A stretch of 64,000 nt of DNA, from NCBI GenBank assembly GCA_016213265.1, contig JACRBA010000132.1, forward strand, positions 42,714 to 106,713, in the 5' to 3' direction. Position 1 is the first letter of the stretch. Every line of letters begins with the position of its first letter. Origin of the DNA: Burkholderiales bacterium. GTDB lineage: Bacteria > Pseudomonadota > Gammaproteobacteria > Burkholderiales > Burkholderiaceae_C. A program made the position numbers and the translations under genes. The notes below the pieces were generated by a model. The model made no database searches. It saw nothing but the letters and a program-made list of their open reading frames with translations, and was not told the DNA's origin. Shown here one piece after another: positions 23,033 through 30,743 of the stretch.

Positions 23033-23452
23033 ATGGTGCGCTACGCCTGCGAAGCGGACATCCCGCTCATCATGCGCCTGTGCGAGCGCGAGCACGCCGC
23101 GTCGAAGTGGCGCGACGTGCCGTTCGAGCCACACGCGGCCGAGAACACGATCCGGCAGTTCCTGTCGCTCATCGGCCGCACGCTGTTCGTCAGCGAGGCG
23201 GGCTACCTGGCCGGCCTGGTGCAGCCCTTCGGCTTCTCGCAGTACCGCGTGGCGCTGGAGTACGCCTGGTATGCCGAAGATGGCAGCGGCCTGGCACTGC
23301 TGCGACGATTCGAGGAGTGGGCGCACCGCATGGGCGCCGTCGAGGTCGTCGCTCACAACTACCTGAACGACCCCCGCCTGGAAGCCGTGATGGCCAAGCG
23401 CCGGGGCTACAGCCTCATGGGCAGCACCCTGAGCAAGCGACTGGAGCACTGA
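23033..23452 (+). CDS. GNAT-like acetyltransferase domain protein
   Basis: 139 aa resembling the GNAT fold: an N-terminal ACEADIPLIMRLCER, a central beta-strand pair, GSGLALLRRFEEWA at the acetyl-CoA loop position, then KRRGYSLMGSTLSKRL. Such genes are found among podovirus virion genes and are usually annotated as GNAT without known substrate. The canonical Q/RxxGxG/A loop is weak. Confidence 0.75.
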   Translation: MVRYACEADIPLIMRLCEREHAASKWRDVPFEPHAAENTIRQFLSLIGRTLFVSEAGYLAGLVQPFGFSQYRVALEYAWYAEDGSGLALLRRFEEWAHRMGAVEVVAHNYLNDPRLEAVMAKRRGYSLMGSTLSKRLEH

Positions 23453-23455
23453 ACC

Positions 23456-24379
23456 ATGGCCATCGCCATCCCCATCATCATGGCCTACGCCGGCACGGCC
23501 ACGGCAGTCTCGGCTGCCATCGGCCTGACTGCCGCGGTGGGCGCCACTGTGGGCTCGGCCATCGTCAGCATCGGCGTCGGCGCCGCACTGCAGGCCAGCG
23601 GCATCAACGACAAGATCAACAAGGCGGCGAGCAAGGTGTTCGGCGAGGACGTGGTGAAGGTGGCCAACATCGCAGGCACCATCTTCCTGGCGTCCCAGGC
23701 GTTCACCGGCGGCGCCGATGGCGCGGCGGGCGCCGAGTCGGCGGTGCCGGACGGATCGACCGTGGCGCCGCCGACCGATGTTCCCACGCCGGACGTGATG
23801 GGGCCGCCGGCTGACCTGGCCGGCGCCGCTCCGTCCGTGGGCGACGCCGCGGGCGCCGCGGGCGGTTCGATGGGGCCGCCCATCGAGGCGTCGAGCGGCT
23901 ACATGGGGCCGCCGCCCGAGGCCGCCGGTGGTGGCGGCGCGCTGGCCAACCCGAACGGCCCGGTGTCTCCTGGTCTTCAGCAGCCGGCCCAGCCCAGCCC
24001 GATGAGCCAGCCGCCTGCAGGCCAGGCCGCGAACGCGGCCACCAGCGCGAACTCGACGGCCAGCAACCCGGCGCTGATCGAGTCGCAGGTTGGCACGCCC
24101 GGCTATGGCGCCAGCTCGGTCAATGCCGCGGCGCCGGGTGGTGGCGGCAGCGACAGCTTCCTGAGCAAGCTGCTGGCGTCCGACCAGGGGCGGGCGACCG
24201 CACTGCAGGTCGGCGGCAACCTGCTGCAAGGCGCCCTCGGCGGCTACTCGCAGAGCCTGGCCGCGCGTGAGATGAACCGGCCGTCTGCCGACTCCGGCTA
24301 CACCGGCGCCGGCTACCGCCCCTATGACGACCGCCTCGCGCGCCGTCGTCGCCCGATCACTGGAGGAACCGGCGGATGA
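23456..24379 (+). CDS. Putative internal virion/ejection protein, 307 aa
   Basis: Residues 1-50 are strongly hydrophobic and small-residue rich (two GxxxG-type helices), the rest a Gly/Pro/Ala-rich region with MGPP repeats, then an SDSFLSKLLASDQGRATALQ helix and a basic end (LARRRRPI). The mixture of a membrane-active start and disorder fits DNA-ejection proteins. Assignment by position and composition only. Confidence 0.6.
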   Translation: MAIAIPIIMAYAGTATAVSAAIGLTAAVGATVGSAIVSIGVGAALQASGINDKINKAASKVFGEDVVKVANIAGTIFLASQAFTGGADGAAGAESAVPDGSTVAPPTDVPTPDVMGPPADLAGAAPSVGDAAGAAGGSMGPPIEASSGYMGPPPEAAGGGGALANPNGPVSPGLQQPAQPSPMSQPPAGQAANAATSANSTASNPALIESQVGTPGYGASSVNAAAPGGGGSDSFLSKLLASDQGRATALQVGGNLLQGALGGYSQSLAAREMNRPSADSGYTGAGYRPYDDRLARRRRPITGGTGG

Positions 24380-24900
24380 CCCCGGAGACGAAGCAAGGCG
24401 CCCTGGCGGCGCAGGCCCAGCCCGGCGGCCAGCCGGCCCAGCCCGGCAAGGGCGTCGATCCGAAAGACCCGCGAGCCATCGAGCTGACCCAGCTCGTTGT
24501 GGCGCGCACGCTCGATGCGCTGTCGAAGGTCGGCAAGGAGCTGGACACGGCCATGCGCGCCGACCCCATCGCCGCGGCGGTGCAGTTCGGCACCACGTCG
24601 CTGCGCACGGTCGTCATGGCTGCCATGCGTGCGCGGCGCAACATCCCCTTCGAGGTGGTGATGGCGGCCGGCATGGAGGTCATCAAGCACCTGGCCAGCA
24701 TCGCCAACGAGAAGGGCTACCTGCCGGATGAGCAGATCGAAACCTTCTTGAAGGAGGTGCTGCAGCAGTCCATGGCGCAGTACGCCAAGCTCGACATGCA
24801 GGACGGCATGCTCAAGCCCGGCGAGGTGGATGCCATGTCGCAGAAGCTCGGCCTGGGCAAGCCGGCCCAGCCGAAGGGCGCGCTCGCGCGAGGGGGTTGA
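24376..24900 (+). CDS. Head-region protein, 174 aa
   Basis: ATGA overlap with the previous gene. After a Q/G/P-rich start, residues 35-150 are helical with VVMAAMRARRNIPFEVVMAA. Unrecognised; probably a virion component. Confidence 0.65.
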   Translation: MTPETKQGALAAQAQPGGQPAQPGKGVDPKDPRAIELTQLVVARTLDALSKVGKELDTAMRADPIAAAVQFGTTSLRTVVMAAMRARRNIPFEVVMAAGMEVIKHLASIANEKGYLPDEQIETFLKEVLQQSMAQYAKLDMQDGMLKPGEVDAMSQKLGLGKPAQPKGALARGG

Positions 24901-24901
24901 G

Positions 24902-25954
24902 ATGCCTGGTGCACTGAGCTACATCGCTGCCGGCATGGGCGAGGGCCTGGGCCGCAGCATGGTCGCCATGGGCAACAACATGGCGGCGGAACAGGCCGCG
25001 CGCCGCGAGCAGGAGCTGGCGCTGGAGCGTGACCGGCAGCGCCAGCAGGCCCAAGAGGAGATGCTGCAGATGCGCCTGGCTGCCCAGCAGCAGGGCACCG
25101 GCGGCGGCCGCGGCCGCGGCGCGATGACCATGTTCGATGTCGTCAAGCAGGACGACGAGACGCTGGCGCAGGTGCTGCGTGCGACCGGCCAGGTTCCTCC
25201 TGAGCAGGCTGCCGATGCGGTGGCCATGATCCGCGGCCAGACGCCGACGCAGGAGGTCAAGCTGGACCCCGCGCGCTTCACCAACCCCGACCGCATGGAC
25301 GACGCCGCGGCTGGGCCGCAGTCGGTCAAGCAGGCCAAGTACGCCCAAGGCGAGGGCGCCGCGCTCATGCAGCAGGCGTTCGTCGGCCTGCGACGAGCCG
25401 TGGGCCTTGGAGACGCGCCGGAGAAGGTGGCCGAGGCGGAATCGACCGAGCAGACCACGCGCCTGGTGGGCGACTACGCCAAGGGCAACGACCGCGCCGG
25501 CGACGCCGCCCTCGTGGCCCAGGGCAAAGACCCGAACGCCGCCGAGGTGCGCGCGGACGCCACCGTCGAGGCGGCCAAGGTGCGCGCGTCCGGCGGCGGC
25601 GGGAAGGGTGGCGGCTCCGGCAGCGGCGTGCAGTCCACCTACGTGAACGCCAAGGGCGAGCGCGTGGCCATCATGCGCGACGGCACGCAGCGCGTGCTCG
25701 GCCCCGACTCGAAGGTGCAGTCGCTCATCCAGGCCGAGAAGAAGAACCTCGGCAAGACCATCGACGGCATCGGCGCGTCCGACGCGGACCTGGAGGCGCG
25801 CGCTGTGGGCAACCTGCTGTCGCGCGGCGGCGAGGGGAAGCCGGCCCAGCCCGCGTCCGGCGGCAAGCCGGCCTACGCGGAGGGTACGCGCCTGCGCGGC
25901 CCCGACGGCAAGGTCTATGTGGTGCGCGGCGGCAAGCCGGTGCTGGAGAAGTGA
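24902..25954 (+). CDS. Putative ejection protein, 350 aa
   Basis: ATG 24902, GAG upstream. The N-terminus (LSYIAAGMGEGLGRSMVAMG) is an amphipathic, Gly-rich segment, then a Q/R/E coiled coil (residues 35-70), then a long polar region ending in a small beta module (RLRGPDGKVYVVRGGKPV). Similar layout to internal proteins of P22-like phages, but no detectable identity by eye. Confidence 0.65.
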   Translation: MPGALSYIAAGMGEGLGRSMVAMGNNMAAEQAARREQELALERDRQRQQAQEEMLQMRLAAQQQGTGGGRGRGAMTMFDVVKQDDETLAQVLRATGQVPPEQAADAVAMIRGQTPTQEVKLDPARFTNPDRMDDAAAGPQSVKQAKYAQGEGAALMQQAFVGLRRAVGLGDAPEKVAEAESTEQTTRLVGDYAKGNDRAGDAALVAQGKDPNAAEVRADATVEAAKVRASGGGGKGGGSGSGVQSTYVNAKGERVAIMRDGTQRVLGPDSKVQSLIQAEKKNLGKTIDGIGASDADLEARAVGNLLSRGGEGKPAQPASGGKPAYAEGTRLRGPDGKVYVVRGGKPVLEK

Positions 25955-28900
25955 TGACCGACTGGAGCCAGTTCACGCCCATCGAGGAGGAGCCGGAGAG
26001 CAGCGGAATCGACTGGAGCCAGTTCGAGCCCATCGCTGACCCGAAGCGCGAGCTGCCCGCGGGCGTCAAGGCCAGCGATGCCGGTGGCGGCCGAGGCTCC
26101 GCCAACTTTGCCGCCACCGACCCGCGCCGCGTGGATGTCGAGCGGCCCAAGACCCGCCTGGTGGGCAGCACTCGCGGCGGCTTCCGGCCCGAGGAGGTCA
26201 AGCCGCGCGCCGGCAGTGGCCCCTCTGTGCTCGACCGCGTGCCCGAGGAGGTCCAGGCTCGCCTGGCGGCCGAGCAGCCGCTGACCGATGCGCAGCTGGT
26301 CGAGCTGCAGAAGTCCCCCGCGCTGCGTGAGCGCGAGGCCGCCGCCCTGCGCGAGAAGGCCCGGCAGCAGTCGGTGACGATGACCGAGGCGCCCGAGCGT
26401 GGCGTCGTGCAGCGGCTGCTGGACAAGACCATCCGCAAGCCGGAGCAGCGCGGCTTGGGCGACCTGTTGGTCGAGGGCGCTGGCGACGCGGCCCGCGGCG
26501 TGGCGCGCGCCGGTGCAGGCGTGGCCAGCTCCATGTGGTCGGGCATCCAGGCCGGCGCGGAGGTGGTGGGTGCCGGCGACAGCGACGTGGCCCGCCTGGC
26601 TGGTGAGGCCGGCCGGGCAGGGCGCGCGACGCGCACGCAATGGGGCAACCCCAGCGACCCCGACTCGCTCACCCAGCAGGTGTTCGAGAGCACCTTCACG
26701 ACCGTGCCCGCCATGGTGGCGCTGGGCGGCGGCAACCTGGCGCTGGCCGCCATGGGCGCGCAGTCCGCGGCCAACGACTATGGCGAGAGCCGCGACGCCG
26801 GCAAGACGCACGACGAGGCCGCCGGCCGCGCCGCCTACATGGGCATCGCCGAGGTGATCGGCGAGCGGTTCGGCCTGCCCGAGCTGGGCCGCATGTTCCG
26901 CCTCAAGGCCGCCGACGTGGCTGCGGACAAGCTGCCTGGGCTGCTGAAGGACACCATCACCCTCATCGGCAAGGAACAGGTTGGCGAGCAGGTGACGCAG
27001 GCGCTGCAGAGCGCCTACGAGAAGTGGGGCGAGCAGGGGCGCCGCCCCGACATGACCCTCGACGACTACCTGCGCGACGCCGCGGAAACGGCCAAGGTGA
27101 CGCTGGGCCAGTCGCTGCTGACCGGGGGCGCCGCTGGCGTGGCCCGACGCATGGCGCCGGCGCCGACCCGCGAGGAGGAGTTCGCCCGCGCCTTCGCTGC
27201 CGACACCGCCGACACCCGCTTCATGCCGGGCGGCGCGGAGGAGTTTGCCCGCGCGGCCATGTCGCCGAACAGTGAGGTGGTCGATCCGGGCCTGGTGAGC
27301 CCGGCCGCCACGGTTCGCAGCGTCGTGCCCGTGGCGCCGCGCATCGAGGAGCAGCCCGAGGAGGTTCGCTCGCCGGAGGAGCTGCAGGCCATGGCGCAGC
27401 AGGCTGCCGCCCAGCGCGCGGCCGCCCAGCCAGCGGCACCCGAGCAGCCTGGCGCGCAGGCGCCGGCAGCGCCGACCGTCGCGCTTCCGCCGCGCACGAC
27501 CGGCGACATCGGCATCGCCACGGTCCCGGCCGGTCAGCTCGCCGCGGCCGCCGAGCAGCAGATCAAGAAGCACGCCCAGGAGGCCGCCACCAATGCCAGC
27601 GTTCCAGATGCACCTGTCGCCCGACCTGGAGAGCGCGGTGCTGCAGGGGGTGCTGACGCTGGCGGAAGCGTGGTCGATCCAGGACGTGTGGCTGACCAGC
27701 CTGGAGCCCGACCCGCCGATGCCGGAGCACCTGTGGCCGGCGATGGACAAGCTGGACTTCTTCGAGCTGGAGCTGACCGACAGCAGGCCGCACTGACGCC
27801 GGGTGGCGCTACCATTGCGGTTGATGCCCAAGCCAACACCCCTGTCACGCCGCCTGCTCCTCAAGGCTCAGGAGCTGGCCGACCGGATGTTCAACCGCCG
27901 CAGTCCGCCGCCGCCCCCATCGAGGGAGCGTCTGCGGCAGGAGGCGGAGCAACTCAAGGAGGCCAGGGCAATCAGGCGCCCGTGCCACCCGTGGGACGAG
28001 GAGTTCTCGCGGATGGAATGGGAGGCGCGCAAGGCACGCAAGGCGACCGACGAAGCCGTCGCCAAGGCGTCCTTGACGCGCACGTCGCCACCCTCCAGCG
28101 ATCCGCCAACGACGACCGGCTGAAGGCGCGCGCCCTGCGGGCGCAGGGCAATGAGGCCGGCGCGCTGGCGCTCGAAGGGGCTGCAGAGCGCAAGCAGGCG
28201 CACATCGACTCCCTCGAATCGGCGCTCGACCATCCCGATATTGCCGGCTTCGAGCCGGTGGCCGACATCCTGGAGGAGAAGTTCGGCCGCGCCGTCGTGC
28301 CCTACGTGGACACCTCCGACACCGCCGCGGATGGCTTCTCGGACGGCGACGCCGTGTTCGTCAACCTGGCGAACCCACAGAAGTCGGTCGCCTTCACGGC
28401 TGTGCACGAGCTGCAGCACGTCATCCGCCGGCAGGCCGAGCGCGGCAACGCGCGGGCGCAGAACGCCACGCGACTGCTCGACCAGGTGTGGGCGATGGTC
28501 AGCGAGGAGCACAAGCGCGCCTACGCCGAGCAGTTCCTGTTCGCTGGGCACGGCAAGACCTACGAGGCCATCATGGCCGACGAGAAGCTGGCCGGCCTGC
28601 TGCGCGACGAGGTGATGTCCGACTTCATGGGTGGCCGCGCGGCAGACGCGCAGTTCTGGCGCGACCTGGCCCGCAAGAACCCTCAGACCTTCGGCGACTT
28701 CGTGCGCTCCTGGATCAGCACGCTCAAGGAGCTGATCGCCGCCCTGCGCGGCTCGGGCATCCCGTCGATCAACAACATCGACCCGGCCATCAAGAACCTG
28801 GAGGCCGCCAAGCGGGTGGCCGAGCGAGTGTTCGCCGAGTGGGTGGCGCTCAACCCGAAGCTGGCCAGCAGCCAGGCCGCGGACAGCCCTGCCGCGGATG

Positions 28901-30576
28901 AGCCGGTTGCCAGCCGCCGCCGCACCGTGCCGGTCGAGGAATTCGACGCCGCCGACAAGGACGTGCCGGAGTACGTGTCCATCGACCAGCAGATGTCGGA
29001 CATGGACGAGTTCGACGGAATGGAGCTGGGCGAGGTGGTCGTGGCCGACGACGCCATGGGCGAGCTGTCGGATGCCGAGCTTGAAATCGTCCAGGCGGAG
29101 CTTTCCGAGGCCCTTGGCCTGGCCCAGCTGCCCGACCAGGCGCCCGTCACCGTCTATCCGTCGCCCGACGACAAGGCGCTGAAGAAGGCCGGCATCATGG
29201 CCGAGGACGCCTACGAGCCGATCCCCTACACCGAGGTCGCCATGCGCGACGCGGACGGCGAGGTGTGGGGCTCGAAGCAGGAGGCCCAGCTGCAGATCGG
29301 CGACAACCCGTGGTCGAGCTGGGGCTTCTCCGTCACGAGCAATGACGCTGGAGTGACCTTCGCCTCGCACACGCCGCTGGGCAAGCTCAAGGGCATCGGC
29401 GCCGGTGCGCCGTGGGGGCTGTCCAAGGTGTCGGAACAGGTGGCGAAGGACTGGAACCGGCGCGTGGCCGCCTCCGTGGACCTGCTGCGCCGCAAGTTCG
29501 ACCTTGCCAAGACGGTCCCGCCCGCGGCCCGCAAGCGCGTCGTGCAGACGTGGCGCGAGCTGGCCACGCGGCCTGGCGCATTCGAGTTCGGCCTGCGCGC
29601 CAAAATCGACCGCAACGCCCCCACCATGCAGAAGCTGCAGCAGATCGCCGACTCGCTGCTCGATGGCACGCGCTACGTGGCCTCGGCCGGCAACGGCGGG
29701 GCGTCGAATTGGTGGACGCTGACGCTGCAGGACAAGCGCACCGGCGCCGTCTCGACCGGCAACATCGAGTACGTCAACGGCGCGGATCGCCGCCTCGTCT
29801 TGCACGCCTCGGACTTCGACCAGGGTTCCGGCCTGGGCAAGCCGTTCTACCAGGTGGCGCTCGCCTTCTCGCATGAGGTGGGCATCCCGACGAACGCTGA
29901 CCCGAGCGGCCTGTTGGGGGTGAACAACTACCGCCGCACCGACCAGAGCTTCTCGGCCGCACTGCGCGCCGGCTTCTCCAGCCAGGTCAACCCCGGCATC
30001 GGCCAGCGGGTGTACGGCTGGGAAAAGGGCGCCAAGACCGACGCCCAGCACGACAGCAACCTGCTGCGCCTGGCGCTGGCACAGGCCCGCAACGTGGCCG
30101 AATTCATCCCTCGTGTGCGCGAGCTGTCCTACGACCTGGCGGCCGACAAGTTCGCCTGGCGCAAGGGCAAGGAAGCCGGCCAGGACGCGGAAGCCTGGGT
30201 GGGCCGCCAGCTGGCCAGCCAGGACGTGCGCCGCGTCAGCATCTCGCGCTCGACCATCGCGCGGGCGGCCGTCACCTTCCAGGCCGTCGATGGCCAGGTC
30301 GATGTGCCCGACGAGCTGACGGTGGCCGCGCCGGTGCTCTACAGCCGGCGCGGCGGCTTCTTCCCTGAAGCCGAGGCCGACAGCGGGTATGCGGCTCTGG
30401 AGCGCGCCAGGCGCGACGGCTACAACCGCCTGGCCAACCGCCAGCTCAAGGTGCCGGTGCGCCTGGCCGACAGCGGTGAAACCGTCGAGCTGACGGTGGA
30501 TGCAGCCAAGGCCATGGCCCGGCTCGACGAGCGGCAAACGCTGTTCGAGGAGCTGGCCGAGTGCCTGAGTCGCTGA
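25951..30576 (+). CDS. Giant polyvalent virion protein with HELQH peptidase motif, 1541 aa
   Basis: Probably packaged and injected. It opens with a twice-repeated DWSQFTPI/DWSQFEPI motif. Residues ~150-400 include glycine-rich hydrophobic helices. Residues ~440-720 are an Ala/Gln/Pro/Gly linker that overlaps two other genes. His819-Glu820-x-x-His823 in AVHELQHVIRR is a zinc-peptidase motif with LFAGHG downstream. VASRRR (residue ~986) and VLYSRRGG (~1462) occur at apparent module borders. The C-terminal ~450 residues (GSKQEAQLQIGDNPW onward) look like a second globular effector domain that I cannot name. The ATG overlaps the previous stop. Confidence 0.8.
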   Translation: MMTDWSQFTPIEEEPESSGIDWSQFEPIADPKRELPAGVKASDAGGGRGSANFAATDPRRVDVERPKTRLVGSTRGGFRPEEVKPRAGSGPSVLDRVPEEVQARLAAEQPLTDAQLVELQKSPALREREAAALREKARQQSVTMTEAPERGVVQRLLDKTIRKPEQRGLGDLLVEGAGDAARGVARAGAGVASSMWSGIQAGAEVVGAGDSDVARLAGEAGRAGRATRTQWGNPSDPDSLTQQVFESTFTTVPAMVALGGGNLALAAMGAQSAANDYGESRDAGKTHDEAAGRAAYMGIAEVIGERFGLPELGRMFRLKAADVAADKLPGLLKDTITLIGKEQVGEQVTQALQSAYEKWGEQGRRPDMTLDDYLRDAAETAKVTLGQSLLTGGAAGVARRMAPAPTREEEFARAFAADTADTRFMPGGAEEFARAAMSPNSEVVDPGLVSPAATVRSVVPVAPRIEEQPEEVRSPEELQAMAQQAAAQRAAAQPAAPEQPGAQAPAAPTVALPPRTTGDIGIATVPAGQLAAAAEQQIKKHAQEAATNASVPDAPVARPGERGAAGGADAGGSVVDPGRVADQPGARPADAGAPVAGDGQAGLLRAGADRQQAALTPGGATIAVDAQANTPVTPPAPQGSGAGRPDVQPPQSAAAPIEGASAAGGGATQGGQGNQAPVPPVGRGVLADGMGGAQGTQGDRRSRRQGVLDAHVATLQRSANDDRLKARALRAQGNEAGALALEGAAERKQAHIDSLESALDHPDIAGFEPVADILEEKFGRAVVPYVDTSDTAADGFSDGDAVFVNLANPQKSVAFTAVHELQHVIRRQAERGNARAQNATRLLDQVWAMVSEEHKRAYAEQFLFAGHGKTYEAIMADEKLAGLLRDEVMSDFMGGRAADAQFWRDLARKNPQTFGDFVRSWISTLKELIAALRGSGIPSINNIDPAIKNLEAAKRVAERVFAEWVALNPKLASSQAADSPAADEPVASRRRTVPVEEFDAADKDVPEYVSIDQQMSDMDEFDGMELGEVVVADDAMGELSDAELEIVQAELSEALGLAQLPDQAPVTVYPSPDDKALKKAGIMAEDAYEPIPYTEVAMRDADGEVWGSKQEAQLQIGDNPWSSWGFSVTSNDAGVTFASHTPLGKLKGIGAGAPWGLSKVSEQVAKDWNRRVAASVDLLRRKFDLAKTVPPAARKRVVQTWRELATRPGAFEFGLRAKIDRNAPTMQKLQQIADSLLDGTRYVASAGNGGASNWWTLTLQDKRTGAVSTGNIEYVNGADRRLVLHASDFDQGSGLGKPFYQVALAFSHEVGIPTNADPSGLLGVNNYRRTDQSFSAALRAGFSSQVNPGIGQRVYGWEKGAKTDAQHDSNLLRLALAQARNVAEFIPRVRELSYDLAADKFAWRKGKEAGQDAEAWVGRQLASQDVRRVSISRSTIARAAVTFQAVDGQVDVPDELTVAAPVLYSRRGGFFPEAEADSGYAALERARRDGYNRLANRQLKVPVRLADSGETVELTVDAAKAMARLDERQTLFEELAECLSR
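27593..27796 (+). CDS. Overprinted small gene inside the 1541-aa gene, 67 aa
   Basis: In the +1-shifted frame, from ATG 27593 to TGA 27796. A perfect AGGAGG (27578-27583) lies 9 nt upstream. By hand count 65 of 67 codons end in G or C, against about 40 percent for the host frame over the same bases, so this frame carries the coding signature here. The product (MPAFQMHLSPDLESAVLQGV, later AEAWSIQDVWL) has ordinary composition with Trp, Phe and Met, unlike the Pro/Gly/Ala linker it overlaps. No homologue is recognised. Confidence 0.65.
   Translation: MPAFQMHLSPDLESAVLQGVLTLAEAWSIQDVWLTSLEPDPPMPEHLWPAMDKLDFFELELTDSRPH
27803..28123 (+). CDS. Second overprinted gene, about 99-106 aa
   Basis: Same shifted frame, 6 nt after the first nested stop. 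GTG 27803 would allow coupling; ATG 27824 (MPKPTPLSRRLLLKAQELAD) is an alternative. Third positions are roughly 85 percent G/C by hand count. A Pro-rich hinge is followed by a charged helix (SRERLRQEAEQLKEARAIRR) and WDEEFSRMEWEARKARKA. No membrane segment; function unknown. Support is weaker than for the 67-aa frame because no clear ribosome site is seen. Confidence 0.5.
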   Translation: MALPLRLMPKPTPLSRRLLLKAQELADRMFNRRSPPPPPSRERLRQEAEQLKEARAIRRPCHPWDEEFSRMEWEARKARKATDEAVAKASLTRTSPPSSDPPTTTG

Positions 30577-30743
30577 AGCAAGTCGCCAACCGCCAGGAGC
30601 TTGAGTCCCTGGCGCGCGGCCTGGGCGCCGAGGTGGCGCCCGATCCCGTCGTGCTGGCCATCCGCCAGATGGAGCAGTCCGTCGTGGCAGCCCTGACCGA
30701 GCTGACCGCGGCAGTGCGCCGCCTGCAGAAAGACGACGCATGA
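30561..30743 (+). CDS. Small coiled-coil protein, 60 aa
   Basis: GTG start at 30561 inside the end of the giant gene, and ATGA-type overlap with the next one, so it bridges the two giants. Helical (QELESLARGLGAEVAPDPVV then a leucine-heptad end). Unknown. Confidence 0.65.
   Translation: MPESLKQVANRQELESLARGLGAEVAPDPVVLAIRQMEQSVVAALTELTAAVRRLQKDDA

Noticed and set aside
18844..24229. Very long open frames on the minus strand opposite portal and virion genes (799 and 900 codons)
   Set aside because: Their translations are dominated by His, Val, Leu, Arg and Gly with no domain or ribosome site. They are the usual antisense shadows of G/C-rich coding DNA.
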